Below the pieces are notes generated by a model. It saw nothing but the letters and a program-made list of their open reading frames with translations. It did not search any database and had not been told where the DNA came from. This document shows positions 17,645 through 26,978 of a stretch of DNA of 45,543 nt, piece after piece. The stretch is from an uncultured Gammaproteobacteria bacterium (GTDB taxonomy: Bacteria; Pseudomonadota; Gammaproteobacteria; Pseudomonadales; Azotimanducaceae), in contig CAJWNY010000012.1 in assembly GCA_913043815.1 (NCBI GenBank), forward strand, positions 1-45,543, written 5' to 3'. Position numbers and translations under genes: made by a program. Each line of letters opens with the position of its first letter. Within the stretch, counting starts at the first letter, position 1.

Positions 17645-18796
17645 TTGGAAAATCCAGTATTTGAGCTTGCGAAAGAACTCATCAGCCGCGTTTCTGTTAC
17701 CCCTGAAGATGCAGGATGCCAGGAGCTCATTGCCGCGCGGCTTAACCAGCTGGATTTTCAAACGCGACAAATAAATGCCGAAGGCGTGCATAACTTGTGG
17801 GCTTCGCGTGGCACCGGTTCGCCTCACTTAATGTTTGCTGGACATACCGATGTAGTGCCCCCAGGCCCACTGGAGCAGTGGCAAACTCCGCCGTTTGAAC
17901 CGACGGTTAAAAACGGGCAACTCTATGGTCGCGGGGCGGCAGATATGAAATCTAGCCTTGCGGCAATGATAGTAGCCGTAGAGGATGCAACAGCAAATGC
18001 CGAACACAACTGCGGAACGCTGAGTTTTTTGATCACCAGTGACGAGGAAGGTGTAGCAACTTACGGCACTCGTTATGCGATAGATGTACTGGCGAAAGAA
18101 GGTGTAACACCCGACTACTGTGTAGTTGGCGAGCCAAGTTCTAGCGAGCAATTAGGAGATGTGGTGCGCTCTGGACGTCGCGGTTCGCTGAATGCAAAAC
18201 TAAAAGTCATAGGTATTCAAGGCCACGTGGCCTACCCCGAGGCGGCAAAAAACCCAATCCACAAGGTCTTAACTGCGCTTTCTGTCCTGACGACCAAGGA
18301 GTGGGATTTCGGCAACGAATTCTACCCGCCTACTAGCTTCCAAATTTCCAATATAAATGGCGGCACCGGTGCCACTAACGTGATTCCTGGCGAACTAGAA
18401 ATAGACTTTAACTTTCGTTTTAATACCGAACAAACCGCCGCAGGTTTGAGCGCAAGCGTTGAGGAAATTCTACGAAGCTTTGAAATAACCTATGAGATCA
18501 AATGGCAGTTATCCGGGGAGCCGTTCTTAACTCTACCAGGCGCGCTCACCGAGGCAGTAACCCAAGCGATACTCGCCGAAACCGGATTGACCGCACTACT
18601 TTCCACGTCAGGTGGCACCTCTGACGGACGCTTTATTTCCCCTTGGAACAAACCAGGCAGCGGTCAAGTAGAGGTGGTTGAACTAGGGCCACTCAACGCA
18701 ACCATCCATAAAATTGATGAATGCGTAGCTGTGAATGACCTGGCGCCATTGGCAAGAATTTACCAACAGATCATCAAAACTCTACTCACCCAGTAG
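17645..18796 (+). CDS. dapE: succinyl-diaminopimelate desuccinylase DapE
   Basis: DapE is a dinuclear zinc hydrolase releasing LL-diaminopimelate from its succinyl derivative. The roughly 383-residue protein shows the M20 peptidase metal motifs FAGHTDVVPPG, GRGAADMKS, SDEEG and a C-terminal IHKIDE. Alignment with E. coli DapE places the start near ENPVFELAKELI. Only TTG codons are available there. TTG at 17645 is nine bases from an AAGG ribosome-binding site, and TTG at 17639 is three bases from it, so I prefer 17645. It completes a dapC-dapD-dapE cluster. Confidence 0.94.
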   Translation: MENPVFELAKELISRVSVTPEDAGCQELIAARLNQLDFQTRQINAEGVHNLWASRGTGSPHLMFAGHTDVVPPGPLEQWQTPPFEPTVKNGQLYGRGAADMKSSLAAMIVAVEDATANAEHNCGTLSFLITSDEEGVATYGTRYAIDVLAKEGVTPDYCVVGEPSSSEQLGDVVRSGRRGSLNAKLKVIGIQGHVAYPEAAKNPIHKVLTALSVLTTKEWDFGNEFYPPTSFQISNINGGTGATNVIPGELEIDFNFRFNTEQTAAGLSASVEEILRSFEITYEIKWQLSGEPFLTLPGALTEAVTQAILAETGLTALLSTSGGTSDGRFISPWNKPGSGQVEVVELGPLNATIHKIDECVAVNDLAPLARIYQQIIKTLLTQ

Positions 18797-18809
18797 GCTA
18801 CCCAAACCA

Positions 18810-19553
18810 ATGAAACGAAATCTATTTATTGGCGGGCTGGTAGTGGTGGTTTTGCTCATCGTCCTAGCCCCGGCAAACCTGTTGCGCATCGCATTGACGC
18901 AGGTTGCTGGCGTCGATCTGGTTAAACCCGAGGGTACTGTTTGGCAAGGCCGCGGCGTACTAGTCGCCAACCCCGGCCTCTCAGCTAACCTCGCTTGGCA
19001 GACACAATGGCAGCTTAGTGAATCGCTAACACCCTACATTCATTGGCAGTTAGCCAATAGCGAGCTTTCTCTACAAGGGAGAGTCGTCCCAGGACTCAGT
19101 GCCCAGAAAGTAAACATAAAAGGTAACTTTAGCGGCCTCGCCCTAAAACCGGTTCTAGCCAAGTACGACATATCTATTCCCGGAACCTTCGAACTGAGCC
19201 CCACGGAACTATTGGTTACTAAATCTGGCCCAATCACAGAATTTGAATTAATCGACGACAGTCAACTTTACTGGAGCGGCGGCAACATTCGCTACGTGCT
19301 ATCGAACGGCCTTGAGCAGGCCAACCTACCAGAACTAAATGCCGCAATAAAGTCGGCCAAAGGGTCGCTACCTAAGGTGCTTATCGAACTCGCCGAAAAC
19401 AGTACCGGTCCACTACTAACCTTGACCCCAGACCGCAGCGGATATGTAAACATAGCGATTACTCGAGGATTCATTGAATTGGTGGGCCGCACTTGGACTG
19501 GGTCAGCAAAATCTAGCGATGTCGTTCTAGAGGTAAAACGCAAGGTATTTTAA
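18810..19553 (+). CDS. gspN: type II secretion system protein N (GspN)
   Basis: GspN is a bitopic inner membrane accessory protein of type II secretion. From the ATG at 18810 the product is 247 residues. One N-terminal transmembrane helix (about 6-26) is followed by a beta-rich periplasmic domain beginning with the typical GTVWQGRG motif, which GspN proteins share. The frame is open further upstream inside dapE, but that segment overlaps dapE and lacks conservation. It lies 13 bases after dapE and 200 bases before gspC. The family is divergent, so the call leans partly on its neighbours gspC and gspD. Confidence 0.87.
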   Translation: MKRNLFIGGLVVVVLLIVLAPANLLRIALTQVAGVDLVKPEGTVWQGRGVLVANPGLSANLAWQTQWQLSESLTPYIHWQLANSELSLQGRVVPGLSAQKVNIKGNFSGLALKPVLAKYDISIPGTFELSPTELLVTKSGPITEFELIDDSQLYWSGGNIRYVLSNGLEQANLPELNAAIKSAKGSLPKVLIELAENSTGPLLTLTPDRSGYVNIAITRGFIELVGRTWTGSAKSSDVVLEVKRKVF

Positions 19554-19753
19554 GTTTGGGCGAACGCTTAAGCTGTCCATAGTACAGCATCAATTTAATG
19601 CGAAAATGCTGATTTCACTTTCTAATTAGCATCTTATGAAGCGACCACTTGAACTCGATAGTCCACAAGTAAATCAGGTAAGATGTGCCACGAGCTACAA
19701 TTAAGCATGAACCTTTCTTAACGCGATGAACAGACGGCTTTTTACGATTCACT

Positions 19754-20617
19754 ATGCAAATAAATAACCACATCGAAAAATTGGTTACCCCGCTCCAATG
19801 GCTAATTGTACTTGGCATAGCTTGGACAGTTGCTAATACCGTCTTGGCGTTAATGCAGTCGCCGTCTGAGCCTGCGAGTAAATCTGCGGTTACTACAGCT
19901 ACCTCTGCCCAGGACCAACTTAAAAATACTGGCCTAGATAATAGATCTAAGCGTGTGGAGGCACTGATAAATCGCCATGTGTTTGGTCTAGTGCCGCAAA
20001 ATAACAACGTGCAAGCACAGCGCATTGAAACAGCTGAGGCCACTCGCCTACCGTTAACGTTAAAAGCTGTATTTGTAGCAGGCGAAAATGAGAATTCTGG
20101 GGCCATCGTAGCGAGCAGTGGCAAGAAAGGCTTGCTTTACAGGGTGGGCGACATTCTACCCGGCAATGCACGACTCATCGAAGTGCGGCAAGAACAAATC
20201 ATTTTGCAAAGAGCGGGCAATAGAGAGGCTCTGGCATTCGAAAAAAGTAAATTCAACCCTGAAGCCGAACTTCGCGCAACGAAGCTAGTTACAGCCGACA
20301 AGCCTAAAAGCAGAATAGAAACCATTGACGACATTCAAAGTCTCATCAGCGACAATGTTGAAAGCGCTCTAAAGGACTTTGGCCTCGAGACCAATGGAGG
20401 AAGGGGCTACAGAATCGGTAGCTTGTCTAGCAACCCCTACTTGCGACAAGCTGGCGTACGGCCCGGTGATATTGTCCTGTCCGTAAACGGCCAGCTTTTG
20501 GGTGACCTACAAAAAGACCAATTAGAATTCGACAATATACTAGCCCAAGGCTCGGCCAGTATTGAACTCGAGCGCAATGGCGAGCAAATGACCATTACAG
20601 CTCGCTTACCTAACTAA
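19754..20617 (+). CDS. gspC: type II secretion system protein C (GspC)
   Basis: GspC links the inner membrane platform to the secretin GspD. The 287-residue protein has a short cytoplasmic N-terminus, one transmembrane helix (about 14-32), a Ser/Thr/Ala-rich linker, the homology-region domain (about 65-165, LPLTLKAVFVAG to the residues after AIVASSGKKGLLYRVGD), and a C-terminal PDZ-like domain (about 215-285, GYRIGSLSSNPYLRQAGVRPGDIV). It is 23 bases upstream of gspD, the usual order. The remaining gspE-M genes are not in the window. Confidence 0.93.
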   Translation: MQINNHIEKLVTPLQWLIVLGIAWTVANTVLALMQSPSEPASKSAVTTATSAQDQLKNTGLDNRSKRVEALINRHVFGLVPQNNNVQAQRIETAEATRLPLTLKAVFVAGENENSGAIVASSGKKGLLYRVGDILPGNARLIEVRQEQIILQRAGNREALAFEKSKFNPEAELRATKLVTADKPKSRIETIDDIQSLISDNVESALKDFGLETNGGRGYRIGSLSSNPYLRQAGVRPGDIVLSVNGQLLGDLQKDQLEFDNILAQGSASIELERNGEQMTITARLPN

Positions 20618-20640
20618 ATATCAACTGAACCAACAAATTT

Positions 20641-22593
20641 ATGAAACTAATATCTTCTATTCGCAAAGCTCTACTCCTTTGCGCTGCATTCCTCAGCCTT
20701 AGCGCTTTAGCTGCAGAAATCCAAGAAAGTGAAAGCACTTGGCAAATGGCTACTAAGAACGCGGACATCCAAGAGTTTGTGGCCCAAGTTGCAAGAATTA
20801 CTGGCAAGACTTTTATCGTTGACCCTAAGCTAAAAGGTCAGGTAAACATTATCTCTGAAACACCATTGGGCAAGCAAGGCGTTTATGAGCTGTTTTTAAG
20901 CGTCCTTAGGTTACAAAACTATACCGCCATCCCTTCTGGCAATGTGATTCGCATCCAACAAAGTGCCACAGGGAAGCAGACTCCGGGCGCGCTCGGAGGG
21001 CTGAGTGCGGCTGCGCCAGAAGAATTGGTGACACAGATTATTGCGGTACAAAACGTAAAGTCTGAGGACTTGCTGAAAATTCTCCGGCCCCTTATTCCTC
21101 AATATGGTCATATTGGCAGCGTAAGCGAACCCAACGTTGTCATCATTTCTGATCATGCAGACAACATACGCCGCCTGAAACAGATCATCAGCGACATAGA
21201 CGTTGCAGAAACCAATGAAATTGTTATGTTTCCACTGAAAGAAGCGTGGGTGGGCGACATTGTAGAGATATTAGAAAAAGTTGCGCCAAAGCAGGTTGGT
21301 ACTAGCGCAACCGGACCACAAAAAGTTCAGCTCATTGCTAACGAGCGAAACAACTCTTTAGTACTTAAAGGCCAGAGTCGGCCTATCGCCGACCTCTTGG
21401 AAATTATTGAGCAATTAGACCAACCGGCGACCACTAAAGATGCTACTCAAGTAATTCTGCTTAGTCATGCTGATGCAGAAAACGTCGGCAAAATTTTACA
21501 AAGCATCCTCGGCAATCTAGGCTCCAGTCAATCCAGCGGCAACGCATCTGATAAGATCAACGTTCAAGCAGATTCATCTCTGAACGCTCTGATTATAAAA
21601 GCCGACCCTGGCGCCATGGGCGAGATTTTGAATATTGTGGAAAAATTAGATTCTCCTCGTGCTCAAGTATTAATAGAAGCAGCAATTGTTGAAGTCACCT
21701 TAAATGACGACCTTTCGTTTGGCACCGAAATAGCGGCAGGTGATCAGCGCGGACAAAGCGTGCCACTGATAAGCACTAGCCTTAATGGCAGCATTCAATC
21801 GCTACTCGGCGGGGTTATCGACACAAACAATCCGGGGGCGGTAAGTGTGGTTCAGGGTTTAGCGACGATGAGCGGACCTACATTAGCTGCAGCAAAATTA
21901 GATCTTGACGGCATTTCATTCGGCGCTGTGATTACTGCGCTTTCTACTAACTCAGATGCTAATCTACTTTCGACGCCAAGCATTATTACGCTGGATAATA
22001 ACGAGGCAAAGATCTTAGTTGGCCGCGAAGTACCGTTTCGCACTGGCTCCTTCACCACCACAGGTAACGGTTCTAGCAACCCGTTCACCACAGTAAACCG
22101 CCAAGATGTCGGTGTAGAGTTACTCGTCACCCCTCATGTGTTTAACAGCAATGAAGTGCGTTTGGACGTAGTCCAAAATATTTCGAATGTTCTACCTACG
22201 GCTGTTGGCGGAAGCACTTTCGCCGACGTCGTGACCTCTAAACGGACCATAGAAACTACGGTGCTTGCCGGCGACGGAGAAACCATTGTGTTGGGCGGTC
22301 TAATTCAAGACGACGTTACCGAAACCAACAGAAAGGTACCGTTGTTGGGTAGCATTCCTATCCTGGGCAATCTTTTTAAGTCCAGAACAACTGCACGCGT
22401 AAAAACAAACCTTTTGGTGTTTATTCGCCCGACCATTATTTCTGATAGCGAACAAGCGACTATCCTGACTAACGAAAAATACTCAGGCATTTGGGAACTA
22501 GCATCGGATAGGAAGAAACTGAGCACTGAAGACACTACTGAAGGGCGCGCAGAGGCGCTACAACTTCTTTTTCAAGGTAAGCAAGACAAATAA
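20641..22593 (+). CDS. gspD: type II secretion system secretin GspD
   Basis: GspD forms the outer membrane channel of type II secretion. The 650-residue protein has a Sec signal peptide cleaved around SALAAE, a TonB-like N0 domain, three KH-like N1-N3 domains (about 95-350, each with the LKIL..L.P or ..VLLSHADAENVGKIL type pattern), and the secretin domain. The signature VPLLGSIPILGNLFKSRTT near 570-590 is followed by LLVFIRPTII. A short C-terminal S-domain-like region follows. plsB follows after 32 bases and may be cotranscribed. Confidence 0.96.
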   Translation: MKLISSIRKALLLCAAFLSLSALAAEIQESESTWQMATKNADIQEFVAQVARITGKTFIVDPKLKGQVNIISETPLGKQGVYELFLSVLRLQNYTAIPSGNVIRIQQSATGKQTPGALGGLSAAAPEELVTQIIAVQNVKSEDLLKILRPLIPQYGHIGSVSEPNVVIISDHADNIRRLKQIISDIDVAETNEIVMFPLKEAWVGDIVEILEKVAPKQVGTSATGPQKVQLIANERNNSLVLKGQSRPIADLLEIIEQLDQPATTKDATQVILLSHADAENVGKILQSILGNLGSSQSSGNASDKINVQADSSLNALIIKADPGAMGEILNIVEKLDSPRAQVLIEAAIVEVTLNDDLSFGTEIAAGDQRGQSVPLISTSLNGSIQSLLGGVIDTNNPGAVSVVQGLATMSGPTLAAAKLDLDGISFGAVITALSTNSDANLLSTPSIITLDNNEAKILVGREVPFRTGSFTTTGNGSSNPFTTVNRQDVGVELLVTPHVFNSNEVRLDVVQNISNVLPTAVGGSTFADVVTSKRTIETTVLAGDGETIVLGGLIQDDVTETNRKVPLLGSIPILGNLFKSRTTARVKTNLLVFIRPTIISDSEQATILTNEKYSGIWELASDRKKLSTEDTTEGRAEALQLLFQGKQDK

Positions 22594-22625
22594 GAAAAGG
22601 CCAATTTAGGGAATAATCTGCGTAG

Positions 22626-25127
22626 ATGAATAATAGCTTACTGCGTGCCTATTACCGTCTCCTTAGGCGGGTTATTCAACTTGTCACTAAACCGTATTTT
22701 AGTGGCATTGAAAATCTTGATATGCCATTCGAAGAACGTGGCAACACGCGTCCTTATCTAGACGGCAGCAAACCACCAGAACTCCACAAAAGAGAGGTTA
22801 TTTACGTATTAGACAAAAGGTCCATCGCAGACCTGCTTGTTTTAGAGCACACACTAACACAGTCATCCGACGCGCCGCCGCTCTCACCGCTGACGCCTCT
22901 GACAATCGCAGACTGGTCTATTAACGGCAGAGCCTTCGCTCTGAATAGAGCTTGGGGCGGCAAAATAACTATGCAGCGATACTCGCGCCGACTGCTACAG
23001 TTGGTCAGTGCTAATGAAGCAATAAAAGAACAAATAGCACTAGTGCCAGTGTCTATATTTTGGGGGCGATCTTTAGCCCCTAGAGGAAGTTGGATTGAAG
23101 CCCTGACATCAGATCAGCGACCGGCAACCGGCGGTATCAAGCGCTTCTTCGCCATACTATTTAACCGCGGCGACATTCATGTTTGCTTTGGTAAACCCAT
23201 ACCGTTAGAGGAAATAGCTAACCACGACAAAGGCCAAAACTATGCTATTCGTCGATCCGCACGATTACTCAGAGTGCGCTTTAAACGGCAACATGAGGCC
23301 ACACTAGGCCCAGATTTTTCTCACAGGAGAACTCTGTTATCGAGCATTGCAAACTCACCGCGAATTACTCAATACATAAACGAAGCGACCCCTTCGGGCG
23401 CTTCTAAAAAAGATAAAACGCAGAGCAGGGCCAAGCTCAAGGCATTGGCCTACCAACACGCCAAGAAAATTGCGTCGGACATGTCCTACTCTTCAATTCG
23501 CATCTTTCTGATTTTTTTGGCTTGGTTTTGGCGGCGCATTTATACCGGCGTTAACGTACGCGGATTACAGTCAGTAAAAGAAATCACCGACACCCACACC
23601 CTCGTATACGTACCTTCACACCGCAGCCATATAGATTACTTAGTATTGAGCTACACCCTCTACCAAGCCGGCATTATGATTCCTCATATAGCCGCAGGGG
23701 ATAATCTGAACATGCCCGTACTCGGCGGATTCCTACGCCGAGGCGGCGCATTTTTTATGCGCAGAAGTTTTAGAGATGACCCACTTTACGCAGCCGTATT
23801 TGACGAATATTTGTATCAGGTTTACAACAATGGACATTGCGTGGAATTCTTTCCCGAAGGTGGGCGCAGTCGCACCGGCCGATTACTACCGGTCAAGTAT
23901 GGGCTGCTAAAACTTTCGCTTGCCCATCAATTCCAAGGCCTGAAAAAGCCATTGGCCTTCGTTCCGGTGTACTTTGGCTACGAAAAAGTCATTGAAGGGA
24001 GCAGTTATATAGATGAACTGCGCGGCGCAAACAAAAAGGCAGAAAGCGTCTTGGATTTAATAAATGGTCTCAAAGTCATCCGACAAAATTTCGGTGAACT
24101 ACAGGTGAATTTGGGTGAACCTATTAAGTTGGACGAATGGCTAGAGCAAAACCATTCACAGCCACCTAAACAGGACAAGCAAAATACGCTGGCCAACACT
24201 CCCGCCAATGCTGCGGGCGACCAACTGATAAAAGCCCTTGGCGCGCAAATTATGGGCAACATCAACGCCCAAGCTACGGTTAACTCGGTAAATCTAATTG
24301 CCCTAGCCAGCTTAAGCATCGATCAAGAGGTCATGGAAGAAAAACAAATTACCGAGCAATGCGACTGTTATATGCAAATTTTGCATAGCCTTTACGGCAA
24401 TCAAGTATTTACGAATCCTGATATGACTGGTCAGTCCTCGATTGAAAAAGTGGAAGCTCTGGGCTTAATAACAAGAACAACAGAAAGCTTTGGCGCTGTC
24501 TTTCATCACGAGCCGTTTACCGCACTGCTGATGACTTGGTACCGAAACAACGTACTTCACCTGATGGCATTACCCAGCCTCGTTGCTAGTCTTTTAGTTC
24601 ACCGACAGCAAGCCACTTTCGTATCGGAGCTTGAAGAAATGGTCTCGCTGATTTTTCCTTACATTGCTCACGAGCTATCCGTTATAGACTCTCCGTCCAC
24701 CCAACTTGTCCTTGCCGCTCTCAACGACCAAGGCATGATGCGAATTGAAGGTGAACTTATTGTCCTGCCGGCACAAGGGGCAGAGCAATACATACGACTT
24801 GGGATACTGGCCAGCTTAATGAACGAGACATTGGGGCGTATGTACCTTGTTTTGAATTTAGCGAAGCAAGGCAAAAAAGATCGGCAAGCACTGAGCCAAG
24901 CCAGCGAGAACTCTGCTGAAAAAATCTCTCTTTTACTGGGCATCAACGGGCCTGAATTTTTTGAACAGAAGTTGATTAGTGTATTTCTAGATCAGCTCGT
25001 TAACCTTGGGCTATTAGAGCCGGTAGGTGCGGGTGCCCTAAAACCTAGAGGAGATTTTATTTCTCTGCACAGTGCTATCGAATCGGCCATTGATGCACCA
25101 TTAAAATTCTCGATTAACTCTGAATAG
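22626..25127 (+). CDS. plsB: glycerol-3-phosphate 1-O-acyltransferase PlsB
   Basis: PlsB acylates position 1 of glycerol-3-phosphate from acyl-CoA or acyl-ACP at the inner membrane, the first step of phospholipid synthesis. The 833 residues (E. coli 807) contain the acyltransferase block I HRSHIDYL (His332, Asp337), block II GGAFFMRRSF, block III FPEGGRSRTGR and block IV VPVYFGYEKVIEG. The N- and C-terminal regions are typical of the long PlsB form. The ATG at 22626 lacks a strong ribosome-binding site. Convergent with rsmJ. Confidence 0.97.
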   Translation: MNNSLLRAYYRLLRRVIQLVTKPYFSGIENLDMPFEERGNTRPYLDGSKPPELHKREVIYVLDKRSIADLLVLEHTLTQSSDAPPLSPLTPLTIADWSINGRAFALNRAWGGKITMQRYSRRLLQLVSANEAIKEQIALVPVSIFWGRSLAPRGSWIEALTSDQRPATGGIKRFFAILFNRGDIHVCFGKPIPLEEIANHDKGQNYAIRRSARLLRVRFKRQHEATLGPDFSHRRTLLSSIANSPRITQYINEATPSGASKKDKTQSRAKLKALAYQHAKKIASDMSYSSIRIFLIFLAWFWRRIYTGVNVRGLQSVKEITDTHTLVYVPSHRSHIDYLVLSYTLYQAGIMIPHIAAGDNLNMPVLGGFLRRGGAFFMRRSFRDDPLYAAVFDEYLYQVYNNGHCVEFFPEGGRSRTGRLLPVKYGLLKLSLAHQFQGLKKPLAFVPVYFGYEKVIEGSSYIDELRGANKKAESVLDLINGLKVIRQNFGELQVNLGEPIKLDEWLEQNHSQPPKQDKQNTLANTPANAAGDQLIKALGAQIMGNINAQATVNSVNLIALASLSIDQEVMEEKQITEQCDCYMQILHSLYGNQVFTNPDMTGQSSIEKVEALGLITRTTESFGAVFHHEPFTALLMTWYRNNVLHLMALPSLVASLLVHRQQATFVSELEEMVSLIFPYIAHELSVIDSPSTQLVLAALNDQGMMRIEGELIVLPAQGAEQYIRLGILASLMNETLGRMYLVLNLAKQGKKDRQALSQASENSAEKISLLLGINGPEFFEQKLISVFLDQLVNLGLLEPVGAGALKPRGDFISLHSAIESAIDAPLKFSINSE

Positions 25128-25129
25128 TA

Positions 25130-25148
25130 AAATTTCAATAAGAAATTT
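25130..25148. terminator. AT-rich hairpin between convergent plsB and rsmJ
   Basis: A perfect seven-base inverted repeat (AAATTTC and GAAATTT) flanks a five-base loop, directly after the plsB stop and about 20 bases before the rsmJ stop. The stem is all A/T apart from one G-C pair, so it would be weak and could serve either strand. The call rests on position. Confidence 0.3.
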
Positions 25149-25167
25149 GATGAAGGGCTCTATTACG

Positions 25168-25914
25168 CTACTTCGCCAGATAAACATCAAACCGCACGGT
25201 TTTTCCTTTAATCTGGAAATTCACCCCCTCTATAACCGGATCCTTCAGCCGCCGTTTAACCACTACACGATTATTAGCGCAACTCAGCGCTAGTCTAATA
25301 AGGTCAGTCGAGTCGGACGCGTCCTGTGCATCTTGTGCTAAGTAACGTAAATGCTGCAGTGCCTGGTTCGGCAACGCATTTTTCTTGCGCTCTGGGAACA
25401 TGGGATCCAGGTAGACAACATCCCAAGTCTGGTTGCCACCGAGCGCATCTTTACAGTCCATAAACATAACTTGGGAATTATCAAAACTACGAGCAAAATC
25501 TTGCAGCAGTATCCAGATGAGAGGCTCGCGCTCGACTAAGGTTACTGGACAACCCAACATAGACAAAGTCAGACCGTCGGTGCCAAACCCCGCACAGGCA
25601 TCAAGAACACTAAGGTCCCCCTGGTTTAGGCCGCAAGCCCGAGCCAACTCACCTTTTCTTGCACCTACGCTGCGCCTATGTAAATTTTGCTCAGCAAGAC
25701 GAAATGGGCGCTTATTGCCAGGACTACATAACGCTAAACCTTGGTAGTCCAAATAGAGGCTGGGCACGTCTACCTGCATAGGCGCATCCACCTCATGCAA
25801 ATCACACCAAAGGTCAAAAGCCATTGCCTGCCCACGCTTCTCCGCGGTGTACATCAATACAATAGGCTCCTTCGGACGATCAGGTATTGTTCTCATCTTT
25901 GCTGTATTTTCCAT
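25168..25914 (-). CDS. rsmJ: 16S rRNA m2G1516 methyltransferase RsmJ
   Basis: RsmJ methylates N2 of G1516 in 16S rRNA using S-adenosylmethionine. The roughly 248-residue protein carries the SAM-binding motif VLDACAGFGTDGLTL, the acidic loop TLVEREPLIWILLQDF, and the catalytic-type motif VVYLDPMFPERKKNAL seen in E. coli YhiQ. The ATG at 25914 is preferred over an upstream TTG. The ATG at 25896 is also possible, and neither has a strong ribosome-binding site. Convergent with plsB, and separated from tsaB by a 345-base spacer. Confidence 0.94.
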   Translation of the reverse strand: MENTAKMRTIPDRPKEPIVLMYTAEKRGQAMAFDLWCDLHEVDAPMQVDVPSLYLDYQGLALCSPGNKRPFRLAEQNLHRRSVGARKGELARACGLNQGDLSVLDACAGFGTDGLTLSMLGCPVTLVEREPLIWILLQDFARSFDNSQVMFMDCKDALGGNQTWDVVYLDPMFPERKKNALPNQALQHLRYLAQDAQDASDSTDLIRLALSCANNRVVVKRRLKDPVIEGVNFQIKGKTVRFDVYLAK

Positions 25915-26259
25915 CAAGGATTATCACCTAGATCTACGACCTAAATTTTTAGTTTGAGGCGAATTATCATTCTCACAAAGCGAATGACATCCTACGTTCC
26001 TTTTCTCGATTTTAAAACGCTACGCATCAATAGACGGCGATTAGCTCTTTTATAAGCACTCGTTACAACTAAATACGTGTTTTATGTTTTTGTTTTAGCC
26101 GCATGAGGTAGACGCTCGCTAACGATCGCGGCTTCAATTCTTGGGTCGCGTTATAAACGACCAAATTTCTATTTTTTTTTGCAAAGCCACTGTGGAACGG
26201 GATGCACTTTTTTATTCAGTCATTATTTCTAATAATTAGGGATTAGCGCGCTCAACAGA
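25915..26259. other. 345-base spacer between tsaB and rsmJ with no recognisable gene
   Basis: The spacer is A/T-rich and opens into only very short frames on either strand. It contains a Fur-like sequence near its rsmJ end, a run of nine T bases near 26170, and a GCCGC/GCGGC pair (about 26099-26133) enclosing a long loop. None of these proves an RNA gene. No tRNA or transposon end is visible. Confidence 0.5.
25960..25976 (-). promoter_or_regulatory. possible Fur box upstream of rsmJ
   Basis: Read on the minus strand, TGAGAATGATAATTCG resembles the first half and core of the Fur consensus GATAATGATAATCATTATC, with a degenerate second half. It lies about 45 bases upstream of the rsmJ start. 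Iron control of rsmJ is not expected, so the match may be chance. Confidence 0.22.
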
Positions 26260-26976
26260 TCACGTACTCTTGCGCCAAGGCGAGTCGCCATCAACATACA
26301 CCGGCAAGGCATACTCAGGATCCTGCCCTGTGCCATCAATGAATTGTTGCCTCACCTGACTAAGCATTACTCTAGCATCCGGCATGGGTATTCCAACCCA
26401 GTAAGGCTCTAAAACCTTGGGCATCCAACTTGGCATTGCGCCAATGATCTTCAGGGTATTTCCCCCCTGGGCGGTAATGTCCGCTGCTAGCGCTTCAATC
26501 CAATCCGCGGGTTCTAGCAGCAGTTGATCGGCAATGACCACACTTATTTCTGCGCCACTTTGCTGATACAGCGATACATAGTAGGCATCTGCGCGGCTTG
26601 GGATAAGCGCTAACCAATTTGTTGACTGCCCGTAGTCGCTATAAATGGTCAAGGTTTTGTCTTCAATGGCGCTGCGTACAAGTACTTCTGAGCCTTTCAT
26701 GGCCACTACCTTGCTATTACTTGCCATAGCAATGCCTTGTGCGACTGAAGCCGCTATGCGCACGCCAGTAAATGAGCCTGGGCCTGCCCCAAAGCCAATG
26801 ATCTGTATGGCCTGCTTACTCAGATCTGCGTTTTCAAACAGCTCGCTGAGCATGGGTAAAATATGCTCATTGTGGCTGCGTTCCAGTTTGCGCTGCTGAG
26901 AAAAAATGTCCTCGCCTACGGCTAAGGCCAAGCTACAATGGGCGGTCGAAGTTTCTATACATAAGGTGTTTACCAT
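26260..26976 (-). CDS. tsaB: tRNA threonylcarbamoyladenosine biosynthesis protein TsaB (YeaZ)
   Basis: TsaB partners with TsaD and TsaE to make t6A37 in ANN-decoding tRNAs. It has an ASKHA fold. From the ATG at 26976 it is 238 residues, starting with the diagnostic LCIETSTAHCSLAL. It also has FGAGPGSFTGVRIA, the conserved contact segment for TsaD. An alternative ATG at 27015 would add 13 residues and overlap moeA by 40 bases. The start codon abuts the moeA start on the opposite strand. Confidence 0.95.
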   Translation of the reverse strand: MVNTLCIETSTAHCSLALAVGEDIFSQQRKLERSHNEHILPMLSELFENADLSKQAIQIIGFGAGPGSFTGVRIAASVAQGIAMASNSKVVAMKGSEVLVRSAIEDKTLTIYSDYGQSTNWLALIPSRADAYYVSLYQQSGAEISVVIADQLLLEPADWIEALAADITAQGGNTLKIIGAMPSWMPKVLEPYWVGIPMPDARVMLSQVRQQFIDGTGQDPEYALPVYVDGDSPWRKST

Positions 26977-26978
26977 TG
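26963..26978 (+). promoter_or_regulatory. moeA: ribosome-binding site and TTG start of moeA
   Basis: AAGGTG at 26963-26968 precedes a TTG at 26976-26978 by seven bases. No ATG or GTG is available near the conserved N-terminus of MoeA, so this site fixes the start. It lies inside the tsaB 5' coding region of the opposite strand, and the two start codons share base 26976. Confidence 0.55.

Noticed and set aside
19615-20124. 169-residue antisense frame over the gspC start
   Set aside because: It covers the gspC coding region and its own sequence has no motif or coding signature. The gspC frame explains the region.
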